In this document: positions 58,934-64,000 of the stretch, in pieces
Position numbering within the stretch: position 1 is the stretch's first letter
Layout: every line of letters starts with the position of its first letter
Assembly (NCBI GenBank): GCA_024760905.1
Contig: CM045750.1
Location: 11,136,919 to 11,200,918, forward strand
Direction: 5' to 3'
DNA from: Plotosus lineatus
Lineage: Eukaryota; Chordata; Actinopteri; Siluriformes; Plotosidae
Length of the DNA: 64,000 nt
Program-made: the position numbers and the translations under genes
The notes under the pieces: generated by a model
Told to the model about the DNA's origin: nothing
Seen by the model: the letters and a program-made list of their open reading frames with translations, nothing else
Databases searched by the model: none

Positions 58934-60061
58934 ATGCTAAATTTAGTGCATACAAGTTGAATTAAGAAAAAAAAATTGAAGAGCTCTATAACTGGAATTT
59001 TTTCTTTCCTTTTGTTGTTTGCTGGAAAATGAATGTGAGTTCCAATCAGATTTGTTGATATTTCTTGCTGTAGTTTCCTTTATCACTTATCTGAGTGACT
59101 TATTCTTAATACAGGGATCCCTCGCTACTTCGCGCTTCAATTCATGCGGCTTCAGTGCATCGAACATTTTATTATATTTTTTTAATATTCTTTGAATTAA
59201 AAATAAGGAAATTAAGAAAGAATAGTAGGAAAACTTAAGGAAAACGCCACAAAACAAGGCCAATAATGAAAAAAAAAAAACAAACAAAAAAAACCAACCC
59301 AAAACCTCCTACCAAAACTACTTACCTTTTTATATGAGGTGTGCATCTGAGTGTGTGTACATGCATCTGTGTGTACACGCGCATCTGTATGTGTGTGTAT
59401 TTATATTTTATTTACATCCTATGCATTATTATAAGCATTTATTGCATTGAATATGTATTTATTGATATTATACACATATACATGTACGTATACGTCAGTC
59501 GGGGGGGGTCGATCCAAATACGCGGAATTCAGCGGTCATGGGGGATCTCGGTCCCAATTAATTGCAGAAAGTGAGGGATCACTGTATACAGTCTTCTTCT
59601 TTTCCTTTCGGCTGTTCCCTTCAGGGGTCGCCACAGCAAATGATCTGCCTCCATCTCTCCCTATCCTCTGCATCTTCTACTCTTACTCCAACGACCTTCA
59701 TGTCCGCCTTCACCGCATCCATAAATCTTCTCTTTGGTCTTCCTCTGGGCCTTTTGCCTGGTAGTTTCAACCTCAGCATCCTACGACCAATATACTCACT
59801 ATCCCTCCTCTGTACATGTCCAAACCATCTCAATCTAGCCTCTCTGACTTTGTCTCCCAAACATCTAACATGTGCTGTCCCTCTGATGTACTCATTTCTG
59901 ATCCTATCCAGTATGCTTTGCAAATAATCAAAATAACATTTAGATTCTGGAATGATGACGGGACATTTACCTGGAATGAAGGTATCATTGCGGCAGTCAT
60001 ACAGAGTGCCAGGATGCAGAGCTCTTCCAAGGGCTGGAATCACAATGAGCTTTGAGTCCAT
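37863..60061 (-). CDS. SNTX-like perforin with tandem galectin tail (11-exon gene model)
   Basis: Gene-level entry. Eleven exons on the minus strand: 60061-59971, 57476-55718, 48687-48568, 44129-44041, 43941-43743, 43667-43554, 41437-41336, 41164-41082, 40925-40730, 38217-38104, 37907-37863. All introns start with GT and end with AG. The exon lengths sum to 2912 nt, two more than a multiple of three, which fits the single frame shift seen in a GA run of exon 2. The product would have about 970 residues: MACPF-like, FAT-like helical, thioredoxin-like and FN3-like segments as in stonustoxin-like proteins, then linker, galectin, linker, galectin. Known SNTX-family proteins normally end in PRY-SPRY; none is present here. 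No signal peptide is visible at the N terminus, as is usual for the family. An alternative is two adjacent genes, but the galectin part has no start exon that I can find and its first exon joins exon 2 in phase. Confidence 0.65.
38104..38217 (-). CDS. Galectin domain 2, exon c
   Basis: A 114-nt exon, phase 0 at both ends, with acceptor tttttttcag and donor GTAAGT. It contains [15 protein letters not shown] and [18 protein letters not shown], the galectin C-terminal strands (VNGxxF..., LxISGDV). It has the same length as exon c of domain 1 (43554-43667), which reads [18 protein letters not shown] at the same place. Confidence 0.88.
38313..38526. repeat. Foldback element, ~93-bp arms, intronic
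   Basis: aataaaaggacaggacaaag ... gagaggatggtttcaccacc: the left arm (38315-38407) is the reverse complement of the right arm (38431-38525) with one or two mismatches (tttatcac against gtgctaaa). The loop of about 23 bases is itself palindromic (attatag ... ctataat). It lies in the intron before exon 38104-38217 and between two TA runs. Confidence 0.92.
38590..38652. repeat. (CT)n(TA)n compound microsatellite
   Basis: About ten CT units then about 21 TA units, directly at the left end of a Tc1 element. Confidence 0.95.
38654..40120 (+). mobile_element. Tc1-like transposon with ~200-bp inverted ends
   Basis: The left end (tgggttgcaaacgtattcac, cccatgaccaaaactcaatt) and the right end (gaattgag-type aattgagttttggtcatggg, tgtgaataca) are inverted copies over about 200 bases, including aaaacagtgatggattattg and its partner. 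It has the layout of a Tc1 element with long inverted repeats around one transposase gene. It lies in the intron between galectin-2 exons b and c, opposite to the gene, with TA arrays on both sides. Confidence 0.92.
39029..39917 (+). pseudogene. Tc1-like transposase, deleted and frame-shifted
   Basis: Part 1 (39029-39421) starts [20 protein letters not shown], the first helix-turn-helix, and ends after the first catalytic block [12 protein letters not shown]. Part 2 (39447-39917) has [18 protein letters not shown] and [19 protein letters not shown], the second and third catalytic blocks, so all three acidic residues remain. The frame changes by one base near 39390. Between [15 protein letters not shown] and [11 protein letters not shown] about 60 residues of the DNA-binding region are missing compared with usual Tc1 transposases of about 340 residues. 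It cannot make a full enzyme. Confidence 0.9.
40119..40192. repeat. (TA)n microsatellite
   Basis: About 33 TA units fill the gap between the Tc1 element and the next MITE, ending in tacatacata. Confidence 0.95.
40192..40680 (+). mobile_element. Tigger-like MITE, complete copy
   Basis: The left end tacagggatccctcactttc and the right end gtagcgagggatcactgta are inverted and lie beside TA dinucleotides. The inside is AT-rich without coding capacity (gcttataataacaattaaac). Copies are at 2923, 11468, 54481 and 59113. It ends about 50 bases from the donor of galectin-2 exon b. Confidence 0.88.
40730..40925 (-). CDS. Galectin domain 2, exon b
   Basis: A 196-nt exon, acceptor cctttacag, donor GTAAAC. 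It encodes [20 protein letters not shown], then [17 protein letters not shown] and [15 protein letters not shown], which is the core of a galectin: FEINLKTG, DIAxHxNPR, VxNS, WGxE, G.PFxI.I. The canonical HxNPR motif is HLKSN here, and the asparagine of VxN is glycine, so most sugar contacts are lost. The tryptophan of the sugar-stacking WG motif is kept, followed by E. Confidence 0.92.
41082..41164 (-). CDS. Galectin domain 2, exon a
   Basis: An 83-nt exon (phase 0 to phase 2), acceptor aacaggaccag, donor GTATAC. It encodes [18 protein letters not shown] and QGVVPVGSK, the first strands of a galectin (PY.GPIPGGLKTGMxLxFQG). The phase-2 end joins exon b correctly. It matches exon a of domain 1 (89 nt) in phase and content. 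Confidence 0.88.
41336..41437 (-). CDS. Linker exon B between galectin domains
   Basis: A 102-nt exon, phase 0 at both ends, acceptor ctgtcttccag and donor GTGAGT, open throughout (34 codons). It begins [13 protein letters not shown] and ends [14 protein letters not shown], polar and without a known domain. It compares with linker A (NFSHLSL ... VSNLMSNP) at both ends, so the linker was probably duplicated with the galectin domain. Confidence 0.78.
41600..41835 (-). mobile_element. SINE type B, 3' two thirds
   Basis: cattttctaagccacttaat, gtcacggggaggctaaaacc and cactgtgcatgcttttgatt. It lies in the intron between galectin-1 exon c and linker B. Confidence 0.78.
41875..42260 (-). mobile_element. 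LINE reverse transcriptase fragment
   Basis: The minus strand encodes [20 protein letters not shown] and [20 protein letters not shown], then ILEGAWEFA, the N-terminal RT blocks (NYRGITLLSLPGK, EEQCGFRPGRGTLDQ). Probably the same family as the C-terminal pieces at 6510 and 16853. It ends before the catalytic box. Confidence 0.82.
42303..43165. mobile_element. Nonautonomous DNA transposon with GCGCCTTATAATCCGG ends
   Basis: The left end accgtattttcacaactata followed by aagcgcac, and the right side has two copies of ccttataatccggtgcgcc-like sequence (43055-43082 and 43120-43142), in inverted relation. Such TATAAGGCGC ends are common in vertebrate MITEs. No coding capacity is seen inside. Confidence 0.65.
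43243..43425 (+). mobile_element. SINE type D, near full length
   Basis: atatggctcagtagttaagg and atggttggcaattcaagccc are the tRNA-like head. cttgggcaattgataaattc and gctctggataagggcttcag are the body and tail, ending gccaaatgccataaat. This is the reference copy for type D here. Confidence 0.8.
43430..43470. repeat. (TG)n microsatellite
   Basis: TG units directly after a SINE tail. Confidence 0.92.
43554..43667 (-). CDS. Galectin domain 1, exon c
   Basis: A 114-nt exon, phase 0 at both ends, acceptor gtctttttag and donor GTAAGT. It encodes [20 protein letters not shown] and [18 protein letters not shown]: the galectin blocks VNGxxxxxFxHR and LxIxGDV. Residue spacing equals that of exon c in domain 2. 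Confidence 0.92.
43743..43941 (-). CDS. Galectin domain 1, exon b
   Basis: A 199-nt exon (enters in phase 2, leaves in phase 0), acceptor tttcttcacag, donor GTAAAT. It encodes [19 protein letters not shown], then [17 protein letters not shown] and [19 protein letters not shown]. Placement in the galectin fold is clear from the flanking exons. The HxNPR position reads HVTLR, VxN is not recognisable, and the W is kept while the following E/R pair is not. Binding of ordinary beta-galactosides is doubtful. Confidence 0.88.
44041..44129 (-). CDS. Galectin domain 1, exon a
   Basis: An 89-nt exon (phase 0 to phase 2), acceptor attcaacacag, donor GTAAGT. It encodes [20 protein letters not shown] and QGIVGEEEQ, the galectin start (PY...IPGGLxTGMxLxFQG). 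Two residues longer than exon a of domain 2, otherwise parallel. Confidence 0.9.
44317..44470. repeat. Imperfect inverted repeat, ~35-bp arms
   Basis: cacttgtcagaattctatcg and gcagatagaacggcc (44318-44352) pair with agctgttctatctgctgagg and caattctcagcagtg (44428-44462). About 28 of 35 positions pair. It is intronic and probably a MITE or stem-loop remnant. Confidence 0.6.
44605..46405 (+). mobile_element. Tc1-like transposon, decayed, with nested SINE
   Basis: The left end has cataattattggcacccctt and a second attggcacccctaac at 44769. The right end has aggggtgtcaataattatgg. Inside, broken frames show the transposase: LCFGQMRPR (first block), [20 protein letters not shown], then [12 protein letters not shown] FQQDNDPKH and [17 protein letters not shown]. 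Several shifts and a stop are present. It lies in the intron between linker A and galectin-1 exon a. Confidence 0.88.
45085..45330 (-). mobile_element. SINE type A (RTE-like tail) nested in Tc1
   Basis: ttccttttgactttttccct, gtcgccacagcgaatgatcg and tcggatgctcttcctgatac are the composite tail; gttagctgcactggggggct is the body. Tc1 sequence resumes at ctcagaggaattattaaaaa. The head is missing. Confidence 0.85.
46510..46685 (-). mobile_element. SINE type D
   Basis: aaggcatttggcaggcagtg, ggccttgctcaacaaccaaa and ggggcttgaacatcacctca, then ccttaaccactaccccag, the reversed head. Confidence 0.8.
46686..47309. other. Intronic sequence, nothing recognised
   Basis: No exon-like open segment with galectin or SNTX similarity was found here on the minus strand. 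Confidence 0.45.
47310..47650 (-). mobile_element. SINE type A, full length with RTE-like tail
   Basis: ttcctttcggctttttccct, tcggatgcccttcctgtcac, cagttagccgcactggggtg, gaacccccaacctttggatc and accaccactgcccctgttga. The last ~17 bases of the head are repeated (gaccaccactgcccctgt), a small tandem duplication at the SINE start. Confidence 0.9.
47935..48235 (+). mobile_element. SINE type B
   Basis: cttcacattaagaaggtcct and gtgtttgagtcccaggactg, then gcacattaggctaattggct and agtattaagtgggtcggaaa. Confidence 0.78.
48568..48687 (-). CDS. Linker exon A (joins SNTX part to galectin 1)
   Basis: A 120-nt exon, phase 0 at both ends, acceptor aatttatttacag, donor GTATGT, open throughout (40 codons). 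It starts [17 protein letters not shown] and ends [12 protein letters not shown]. It has no ATG suitable for a galectin start near its beginning, and it is preceded by an acceptor, so it is an internal exon. Similarity to linker B at both ends supports a duplicated linker-galectin unit. This exon is the key to the fusion claim. Confidence 0.72.
48688..49671. other. Intron, with (CA)n at 49190-49238 and (GA)n at 49374-49412
   Basis: Besides the two microsatellites I see nothing coding. A trial search for further galectin-like exons on the minus strand gave none. Confidence 0.6.
49672..49935 (+). mobile_element. SINE type A, lacking head
   Basis: ccccccagtgcagctatctg, gttcatgtaaaacaaccatt, ggcctggcgagctgtccagg and gattaggattaagtgattac, ending in AATG units. 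Confidence 0.85.
50098..50235 (+). mobile_element. SINE type A 3' fragment
   Basis: taatggcctgacgagctgtc, gcaccagccttcctgcgacc and ctaattaggattaatcgttt, ending in AATG units. Confidence 0.82.
50500..54080 (+). mobile_element. LINE with endonuclease, RT and C-terminal zinc finger, decayed
   Basis: An almost full-length non-LTR element, antisense to the host gene, in the intron between exon 2 and linker A. Endonuclease (51040-51770): [52 protein letters not shown] and [18 protein letters not shown] (52620-53320): [40 protein letters not shown] and [16 protein letters not shown]. The first catalytic Asp position reads N (FINLTKAFD), the second box reads FDDC with a residue lost, and about 100 nt are missing before the first box. 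C terminus (53990-54065): CPHC ... [14 protein letters not shown], a C2H2-like finger with a stop inside. It cannot be active. Confidence 0.9.
54081..54480. other. Intron, nothing recognised
   Basis: A low-copy-looking stretch (gccacatctggcttgcaagc) with no family assigned. Confidence 0.4.
54481..54890 (+). mobile_element. Tigger-like MITE, left end lost
   Basis: taatattaataaatacatat, gcttataataacaattaaac and the intact right end gtagcgagggatcactgtaa match the copy at 40192. Confidence 0.82.
54905..55190 (+). mobile_element. SINE type B, divergent
   Basis: ggtcagtatgtcccacacag, gtatttgtgtggattttctc, caaagacatgtacattaggt and taagattaagtggtttga. Confidence 0.7.
55215..55575 (+). mobile_element. 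SINE type B with T-rich expansion
   Basis: acaatggtgtagttgttagc, gtttgtatgctgtctctgtg and caaagacatgcacatgagcc are type B. A T/G-rich run (55343-55400) and a C run (55532-55541) have expanded inside. Confidence 0.75.
55718..57476 (-). CDS. Exon 2: SNTX-like core (MACPF, FAT-like, thioredoxin-like, FN3-like)
   Basis: A 1759-nt exon, acceptor gttcatttcag, donor GTTAGT (a weak but usable donor). Roughly residues 31-240: MACPF-like module of the SNTX family, with [14 protein letters not shown] near residues 80-93. About 240-380: charged helical FAT-like segment (from [17 protein letters not shown]). About 380-515: thioredoxin-like segment ([13 protein letters not shown]). About 515-610: FN3-like segment ([18 protein letters not shown]). 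SNTX-type proteins are pore-formers in stonefish venom; most fish relatives are not known to be venom components, and nothing here points to venom expression. The frame shifts once, at a GA run at 56853-56866, so the exon reads in two overlapping frames (57476-56836 and 56839-55718). No other disablement is seen. Confidence 0.92.
56853..56866 (-). other. Frame shift in GA run of exon 2
   Basis: The minus-strand frame of the MACPF part passes through a run of GA dinucleotides and meets TGA at 56836-56838. Family similarity continues without a gap in another frame from the same place. A net gain of two bases, or loss of one, would explain it, and the total exon length (two above a multiple of three) agrees. 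No GT-AG intron fits in this short stretch. Confidence 0.85.
57700..58575. mobile_element. Decayed nested DNA-transposon ends in intron 1
   Basis: At 57710 caggtataccttggcttacg and at 57806 cagtcggcccccaacttacg look like successive terminal repeats. Near 58495-58575 the words cttttcgtaagagagggttg and tttttcgtaatccgattcgt are a likely partner. A repeated block around gcgcattccctgcttgac (58117 and 58240) is present. A CT run lies at 58194-58216. Confidence 0.5.
58579..58625. repeat. (TA)n microsatellite
   Basis: About 23 TA units. Confidence 0.95.
58635..58870 (-). mobile_element. SINE type B, 5' two thirds
   Basis: ccaattagcctaatgtacat, gtctttgaactgtgggagga, acccagaggaaacccacaaa and the head gaacccaggaccttcttgta. 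The left start (ccaggaggagttgaactcac) recalls type C. Confidence 0.8.
58889..58931. repeat. (AAT)n microsatellite
   Basis: About 14 AAT triplets. Confidence 0.95.
59113..59586 (-). mobile_element. Tigger-like MITE, complete copy
   Basis: tacagggatccctcgctact at the left and gtgagggatcactgtata at the right are inverted, with gcggcttcagtgcatcgaac inside. It is in intron 1 and abuts a LINE fragment. Confidence 0.88.
59588..59910 (-). mobile_element. RTE-like LINE C-terminal fragment
   Basis: The minus strand encodes [40 protein letters not shown] and [20 protein letters not shown]. The 3' end is cttcttttcctttcggctgt on the plus strand. It starts about 60 bases from the donor of exon 1, and its frame happens to be continuous with that exon, which is a coincidence. 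Confidence 0.9.
59971..60061 (-). CDS. Exon 1: SNTX-like N terminus
   Basis: A 91-nt exon encoding 30 residues beginning [18 protein letters not shown] and containing [11 protein letters not shown]. The pattern MxxxLxxPALGRPxxxGxLYDxRxxxxxPG is the N-terminal hallmark of stonustoxin-like proteins. The ATG at 60061-60059 has G at -3 and G at +4, a good Kozak context. The donor is GTAAAT, and the phase-1 end fits exon 2. Just before the ATG, tttttgacag looks like an acceptor, so an upstream noncoding exon may exist. Confidence 0.88.
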
Positions 60062-60064
60062 CAC

Positions 60065-60700
60065 TGTCAAAAATGCAATTATACAGAGTTTTATGAGAAA
60101 GGATCAATCCTACAAGATATTGGAATGAAGAGCCAGAAAAATGATTTGTAAATTTTATTATACATGTATTAAATAATTATTTATACATATATATCGTATT
60201 CATATCTCACCAGGTCTGTTTAACACACAGATAAACAATATTGATGAAGATTAGTTAATATGTCTCGGTCCTGCCAGTTTCAGCTTTAACCAGACGTATC
60301 TGTGGATTGTTACATTTATAGTCTCAGTAAGTTTTAAAACTCAGAAAAACACCCACAGGAATTCAATGCCAATTACAGCAGCAAATATTCTTTTTTTCCC
60401 TGAGGCTGATCCACCCACTTAAAAAAAAAAAAAAAAAAAAAAAACAAGATCTGTGCTTCTCTCCCACATTATGTGTAGCTTTACATGATTAAAGCAATAA
60501 ATTTTCAATATACTATTTACTGTACTAACATTAATTTAAGCATGATGATGCTGTTACACCACAAATGAAACAGAAGATTTGTTGCCATAAAGTGACTATT
60601 CCAATAATATATAACAGTCTGGAAGTGAAGTGATGGATTAAAATAAATCATGCATAGTCAGTTAGAAAAAACATATATGATTCTATATGTGAGAGGTTTG
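60065..60700. other. Region upstream of exon 1; promoter or 5' intron not resolved
   Basis: AT-rich with a 24-base A run (60420-60443). I see no convincing TATA or initiator context. If an upstream noncoding exon exists, this is an intron. Confidence 0.4.
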
Positions 60701-60704
60701 GCCC

Positions 60705-60795
60705 TTGAGTAAGGCCCTGAACCCTCATTTGCTCAGTTGTATAATTAATAAATGTAACTTTACACAAAGGCGGCTCCCAAAAGCCATAAACTGAA
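60705..60795 (+). mobile_element. SINE type D, 3' part
   Basis: ggcccttgagtaaggccctg, ctcatttgctcagttgtata and ggcggctcccaaaagccata. Confidence 0.72.
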
Positions 60796-60834
60796 ATGCT
60801 AACATGGTTTTAGATAATGTGCGAGTGGCTTGGT

Positions 60835-61135
60835 GGACCTTCTTTTTGCTTGTGGTGGATGCACTAACATCTTGGGTTCAAATCCTGGGCCCAGGTGTTT
60901 TTTATATGTGGAGTTTGCATTTTCTGTGCCATGTGCTTGTGTGGGTTTAATCCAAAAGTCCACAGACATGAACATTCAGCTAAATAACTGATCCAGCTGT
61001 TTTTTTTTTTTTTTTGCTACACGAGCTATCCAGAGTGTATACCACCTTCACTCATTGTCAGCTGAGATAGGCTCCAGCTTCCCTGTCACCGTAGAGGGAT
61101 TAGGCAGTTTGGCAAATGCAATAGAAAAGTTTACG
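60835..61135 (+). mobile_element. SINE type B
   Basis: gtggatgcactaacatcttg, gggttcaaatcctgggccca, gtggagtttgcattttctgt, ccacagacatgaacattcag and gataggctccagcttccctg. A T run is inserted at 61000-61014. Confidence 0.78.
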
Positions 61136-61244
61136 AAATAATGAAAGAACGGAATTTTACTGTTATTTAATTTTTTTTTTTATATTCATTTCTACTGTAT
61201 ATGCATCAAAATCTGTATTTCATTAGAGAATATATCACAAAGGG

Positions 61245-61585
61245 TAGTTGTGATCTGATGGTAAAAGTGCTGGATCACTGATCCTAAGGTTGGGGGTTCA
61301 AGTCCCACTCTCAACAGGTTGTAACTGCCCCCCCCCCCAGTGCAGCTAACTGGGTTATCAAAGGCTGGCAATGTCTCTCACTGTCTATGGTGAGAGGCTG
61401 TAAAAGAACCATTGCTGACTTTTGTAAATAGCAGGCTGAATCGCCGTCAGCATGTTTCTGCCCTGCAATGGCCTGGCAAGCTGTTCTGGGTGTACTCCGT
61501 CCTCGCCCGGACTTAGCTTGGATGGACGCCAGCCCCCCCAACCTAATTAGGATTAAGCAGCTACAGAAAATGAATGAATGAATTA
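61245..61585 (+). mobile_element. SINE type A, full length
   Basis: tagttgtgatctgatggtaa, gttgggggttcaagtcccac, agtgcagctaactgggttat, gctgaatcgccgtcagcatg and cctaattaggattaagcagc, ending in AATG units. Confidence 0.9.
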
Positions 61586-62125
61586 ATTTATGACAGATCC
61601 TTGTAAAAGATTATCACAGAAATAGCAAAAACATCTGTCCACATTGTGTGATGCTCAGGGATTTCACAACTGCACCCGGAATCAAAAATACGTACTTAGC
61701 TTGGAATTCTTTCTGTCGAATCATTTGATGAAAAAGTGCATAATTCCCACAGTGAACCAATAAGACAATCTTTCTTTAAACTGCTTCAGTATAAATAAAC
61801 TATTTCCTCTAACTTGCTATGAATGTTCTCAGAAGCATTTTGCTTTTACGTGGAGACACTTTGGGAAATAACTCGATTAAAATGCTGCAATTTCATCCAA
61901 TGTATCTGAGTAATTTGGTGAATATGTCATTGAATCATAGAAAGATGATGAAGGAAGTGTGTCTGTTTAGAGGATGGATTTGATCCGACTGGGAGATTTA
62001 CAAGAAATATAATGGTTTATCTTGGAAAATTTAAATGCATCTTTCTCATTTTTTTAACATAAAGCTTGTACTTCAAACATTTTATCTTCTCAGAAGAAAA
62101 TAATACATAATTTGAAAGGTTATTA
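61586..62125. other. No feature recognised
   Basis: Unique-looking AT-rich sequence upstream of the gene. I found no SNTX or galectin exon here. Confidence 0.45.
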
Positions 62126-62128
62126 TAA

Positions 62129-62129
<1 letters not shown>

Positions 62130-62170
<41 letters not shown>
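62130..62170. repeat. (ATT)n microsatellite
   Basis: About 13 ATT triplets. Confidence 0.95.
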
Positions 62171-62172
<2 letters not shown>

Positions 62173-62179
62173 TTCATCA

Positions 62180-62525
62180 TTCATCAGTTCATTTTCTGTA
62201 ACGGCTTCATCCTAATTAGGGTCGCGGGGAGGCTGGTGCCCATCCCAGCCAACTCAGGGCGAGGGCAGAGTACACCCAGGATAGCTCGTCAGGCCATCGC
62301 AGGGCGGAAACACGCTGACGGCTTTTCAGCCTACTCTTGTCGAAAGCCAGCAATGGTTCTTTTACATGCTTCACACCATAGACAGTGAGAGACATGGCTG
62401 GCCTTCGATAACCCATTTAGCTGCACTGGGGGGGGGACAGTGACTACCTTGTGGAGAGTGGGACTCGAACCCCCAACCTTTGGATCAGCGATCCAGCACC
62501 TTATACCACGAGACCACCACTGCCC
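62180..62525 (-). mobile_element. SINE type A, full length
   Basis: cattttctgtaacggcttca, gtcgcggggaggctggtgcc, gcggaaacacgctgacggct, catttagctgcactgggggg, gaacccccaacctttggatc, agaccaccactgccc. Confidence 0.92.
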
Positions 62526-62539
62526 ATCTATTGTTATTA

Positions 62540-62935
62540 TTGGTAAGGTAAATCTGTTGGGCGTTTTCCACCCGAGCCTCGTGGCTCATCAGGCCGCTGC
62601 TTATTCCCAGTTTCTGTAGGGTGAGCAGGGCTGTAGTCGGGCATAGACGCAAGTATTTGCCGTGTACTCACTTAATTTAGTAAGAATGTAGCATGTACAC
62701 ACTTATTTTGTGTAATATTATCATTATGCTGGAGAGCAGTGGAATATAATTTATACCCACTCATAGTATACCCACTTTTTTTTTTTTTTAACCACGGCAG
62801 CACTGAGCGTGAGGTTACCAGGAGTTCAACTCCTCCTGGATGGGACTCTAGTCCATCGCAGGTTTCCTTCCCATTATTTTACCAGTACCCATTGCAGCCG
62901 TGAGGGTAGGAGCACACAGGTAGACTACATCTTGT
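62540..62935 (-). mobile_element. tRNA-headed repeat, type C, interrupted
   Basis: aaggtaaatctgttgggcgt and ggctcatcaggccgctgctt match 14420-14500, and caggagttcaactcctcctg and tggtaccc-like accagtacccattgcagcc match 14519-14590. Between them about 160 bases of foreign sequence (62632-62795) are inserted. The tRNA head is lost. Confidence 0.7.
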
Positions 62936-62984
62936 GTAGGGAATGCACTGCAATGTATTATTGTGAGTGTCGTGTAATCTGACT

Positions 62985-63280
62985 CACAAGCATATCTGAT
63001 TCACAGCCAGAAGGTCCTGGGTTTGAGTCCTGGGCTTGGTAAAGGTGTTTCCATGAGGAGCTCTTCCTGTCCTTGTGTAGGTTTTCTTTCAGTCTAAAGA
63101 CATGCACAGTAGCCTTATTAGCTCTTCTGAATTTCCGCTAGGTGTGAGTTTGAGTTTCAGATTTTGGCCCTCTGATGGCCTCTCAAGCTGTGAAGGATGC
63201 ATCCCTCCATTGCCCAATGTTGGATGAGATAGGCTCCAGCCTCCCTGCAACTTTATTAGGAGCAGTCCAAAAAATGATGG
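62985..63280 (+). mobile_element. SINE type B
   Basis: aaggtcctgggtttgagtcc, ctaaagacatgcacagtagc, gatggcctctcaagctgtga and gataggctccagcctccctg. Confidence 0.8.
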
Positions 63281-63284
63281 TGAG

Positions 63285-63286
<2 letters not shown>

Positions 63287-63337
<51 letters not shown>
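63287..63337. repeat. (TA)n microsatellite
   Basis: About 25 TA units. Confidence 0.95.
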
Positions 63338-63344
<7 letters not shown>

Positions 63345-63457
63345 AACCATTTATGTGGAGGAAGGGAAGGTGCTGTTTACATCTCTGTTGGGAATTGAAC
63401 CAGCAACCTTTCGGTCACATAGCCACTTTTCTAACCATTAGGCTACAGCTGCTCCCA
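63345..63457 (-). mobile_element. tRNA-derived SINE head, another type
   Basis: On the minus strand gggagcagctgtagcctaat, ggttagaaaagtggctatgt and gttgctggttcaattcccaa form an A box and B box in tRNA spacing. The body is short and joins the TA array. Confidence 0.7.
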
Positions 63458-63924
63458 ATGAATTGAATGCTGTATTACCCATAATTCCAATTATCTGATA
63501 ATCATTGCTATCCATATCCATTATCCATAATCATTGCTAATCCATATGTGGCACTGGTATACCAAAGATTATTTTCAATGACCTCTTGCACTGTATAAAA
63601 ATTATGTTAATGTATTTATCAAGTGTTGAAATTGATCTTTTTTTTTTTTTGAGAAGTCACTGAATATTATCAGAAATAAATTATTACTGCAGCGGTGTGA
63701 TGCACGTTCACCTACAGAGTTCTGAATACAGACTGGCCTGTCAAATTAAAGTGTATCGCCATTCTCATGGGAAAACATTTGATCAGAGTCATTTTGCAAA
63801 CAAAATAAATAAATTATAAGGGACTAATAATTATAAGTAAATGAACAGAATTACCACAAAGCCTCAGTGAACAATAACTGTCTTTTGAGGTAAAAAAAAA
63901 AGAGAGAGAAAAAATTGTATGCAA
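63458..63924. other. No feature recognised
   Basis: AT-rich sequence with a T run at 63638-63649 and no coding similarity. Confidence 0.4.
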
Positions 63925-64000
63925 ATCTTCTCACTCATTCTCACTCATTTGCTGGGCCTCTAAATCCTAATAGGGTGGTATGTAAGCTGGAGCCCATCTC
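63925..64000 (-). mobile_element. SINE 3' end, cut by window edge
   Basis: ctcactcattctcactcatt and taaatcctaatagggtggta, then gctggagcccatctc, the reversed shared tail. Confidence 0.65.

Noticed and set aside
59588..60061. A single long SNTX exon 1 running on into [12 protein letters not shown] sequence
   Set aside because: The open frame crosses the exon 1 donor by chance into an RTE-like LINE fragment; the GTAAAT donor and the exon 2 acceptor explain the gene better.

Overview
The window looks like intergenic and intronic DNA of a teleost fish. It is AT-rich, full of microsatellites, and packed with tRNA-derived SINEs, Tc1/mariner transposons (several of them Tc1-like with long inverted repeats), Tigger-like and other MITEs, and broken non-LTR retrotransposons of fish type. 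The single host gene I can support belongs to the stonustoxin-like (SNTX-like) family, which is typical of ray-finned fish. A more exact placement (perhaps an ostariophysan such as a catfish) is only a guess. There is no sign of bacterial, viral or organellar organisation.

Layout. Bases 1-37,700 contain no host gene I can support. They hold SINEs of four tRNA-headed types (called A, B, C and D below), LINE fragments, MITEs, remnants of Tc1, mariner and Tigger elements, simple repeats and some unassigned unique sequence. Bases 37,735-60,064 on the minus strand hold one 22-kb gene. Its introns are filled with transposons: a nearly full LINE, two Tc1 elements, MITEs, a foldback hairpin and SINEs. 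Bases 60,065-64,000 lie upstream of the gene and are again SINEs and microsatellites.

The gene is the main result. Eleven exons on the minus strand have matching splice sites and matching phases. Exon 1 and the long exon 2 encode an SNTX-like protein: a perforin-like (MACPF) module, a helical FAT-like segment, a thioredoxin-like segment and a fibronectin-III-like segment. The reading frame then runs, without a PRY-SPRY domain, into a linker exon, a three-exon galectin domain, a second linker exon, a second three-exon galectin domain and a 15-codon last exon. The two galectin units have nearly equal exon lengths (89/199/114 and 83/196/114 nt) and identical phases, so they look like a duplicated cassette. 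The predicted product of about 970 residues would be a perforin-like protein with a tandem galectin tail, an arrangement I do not recall from described families. Both galectin domains have lost most canonical beta-galactoside contacts.

The gene has one visible break: a frame shift inside a short GA run in exon 2. It could be an assembly error, a polymorphism or a true null. The rest of the coding sequence is open and the splice sites are intact. Whether the perforin-like and galectin parts are really one transcript must be settled with RNA data.
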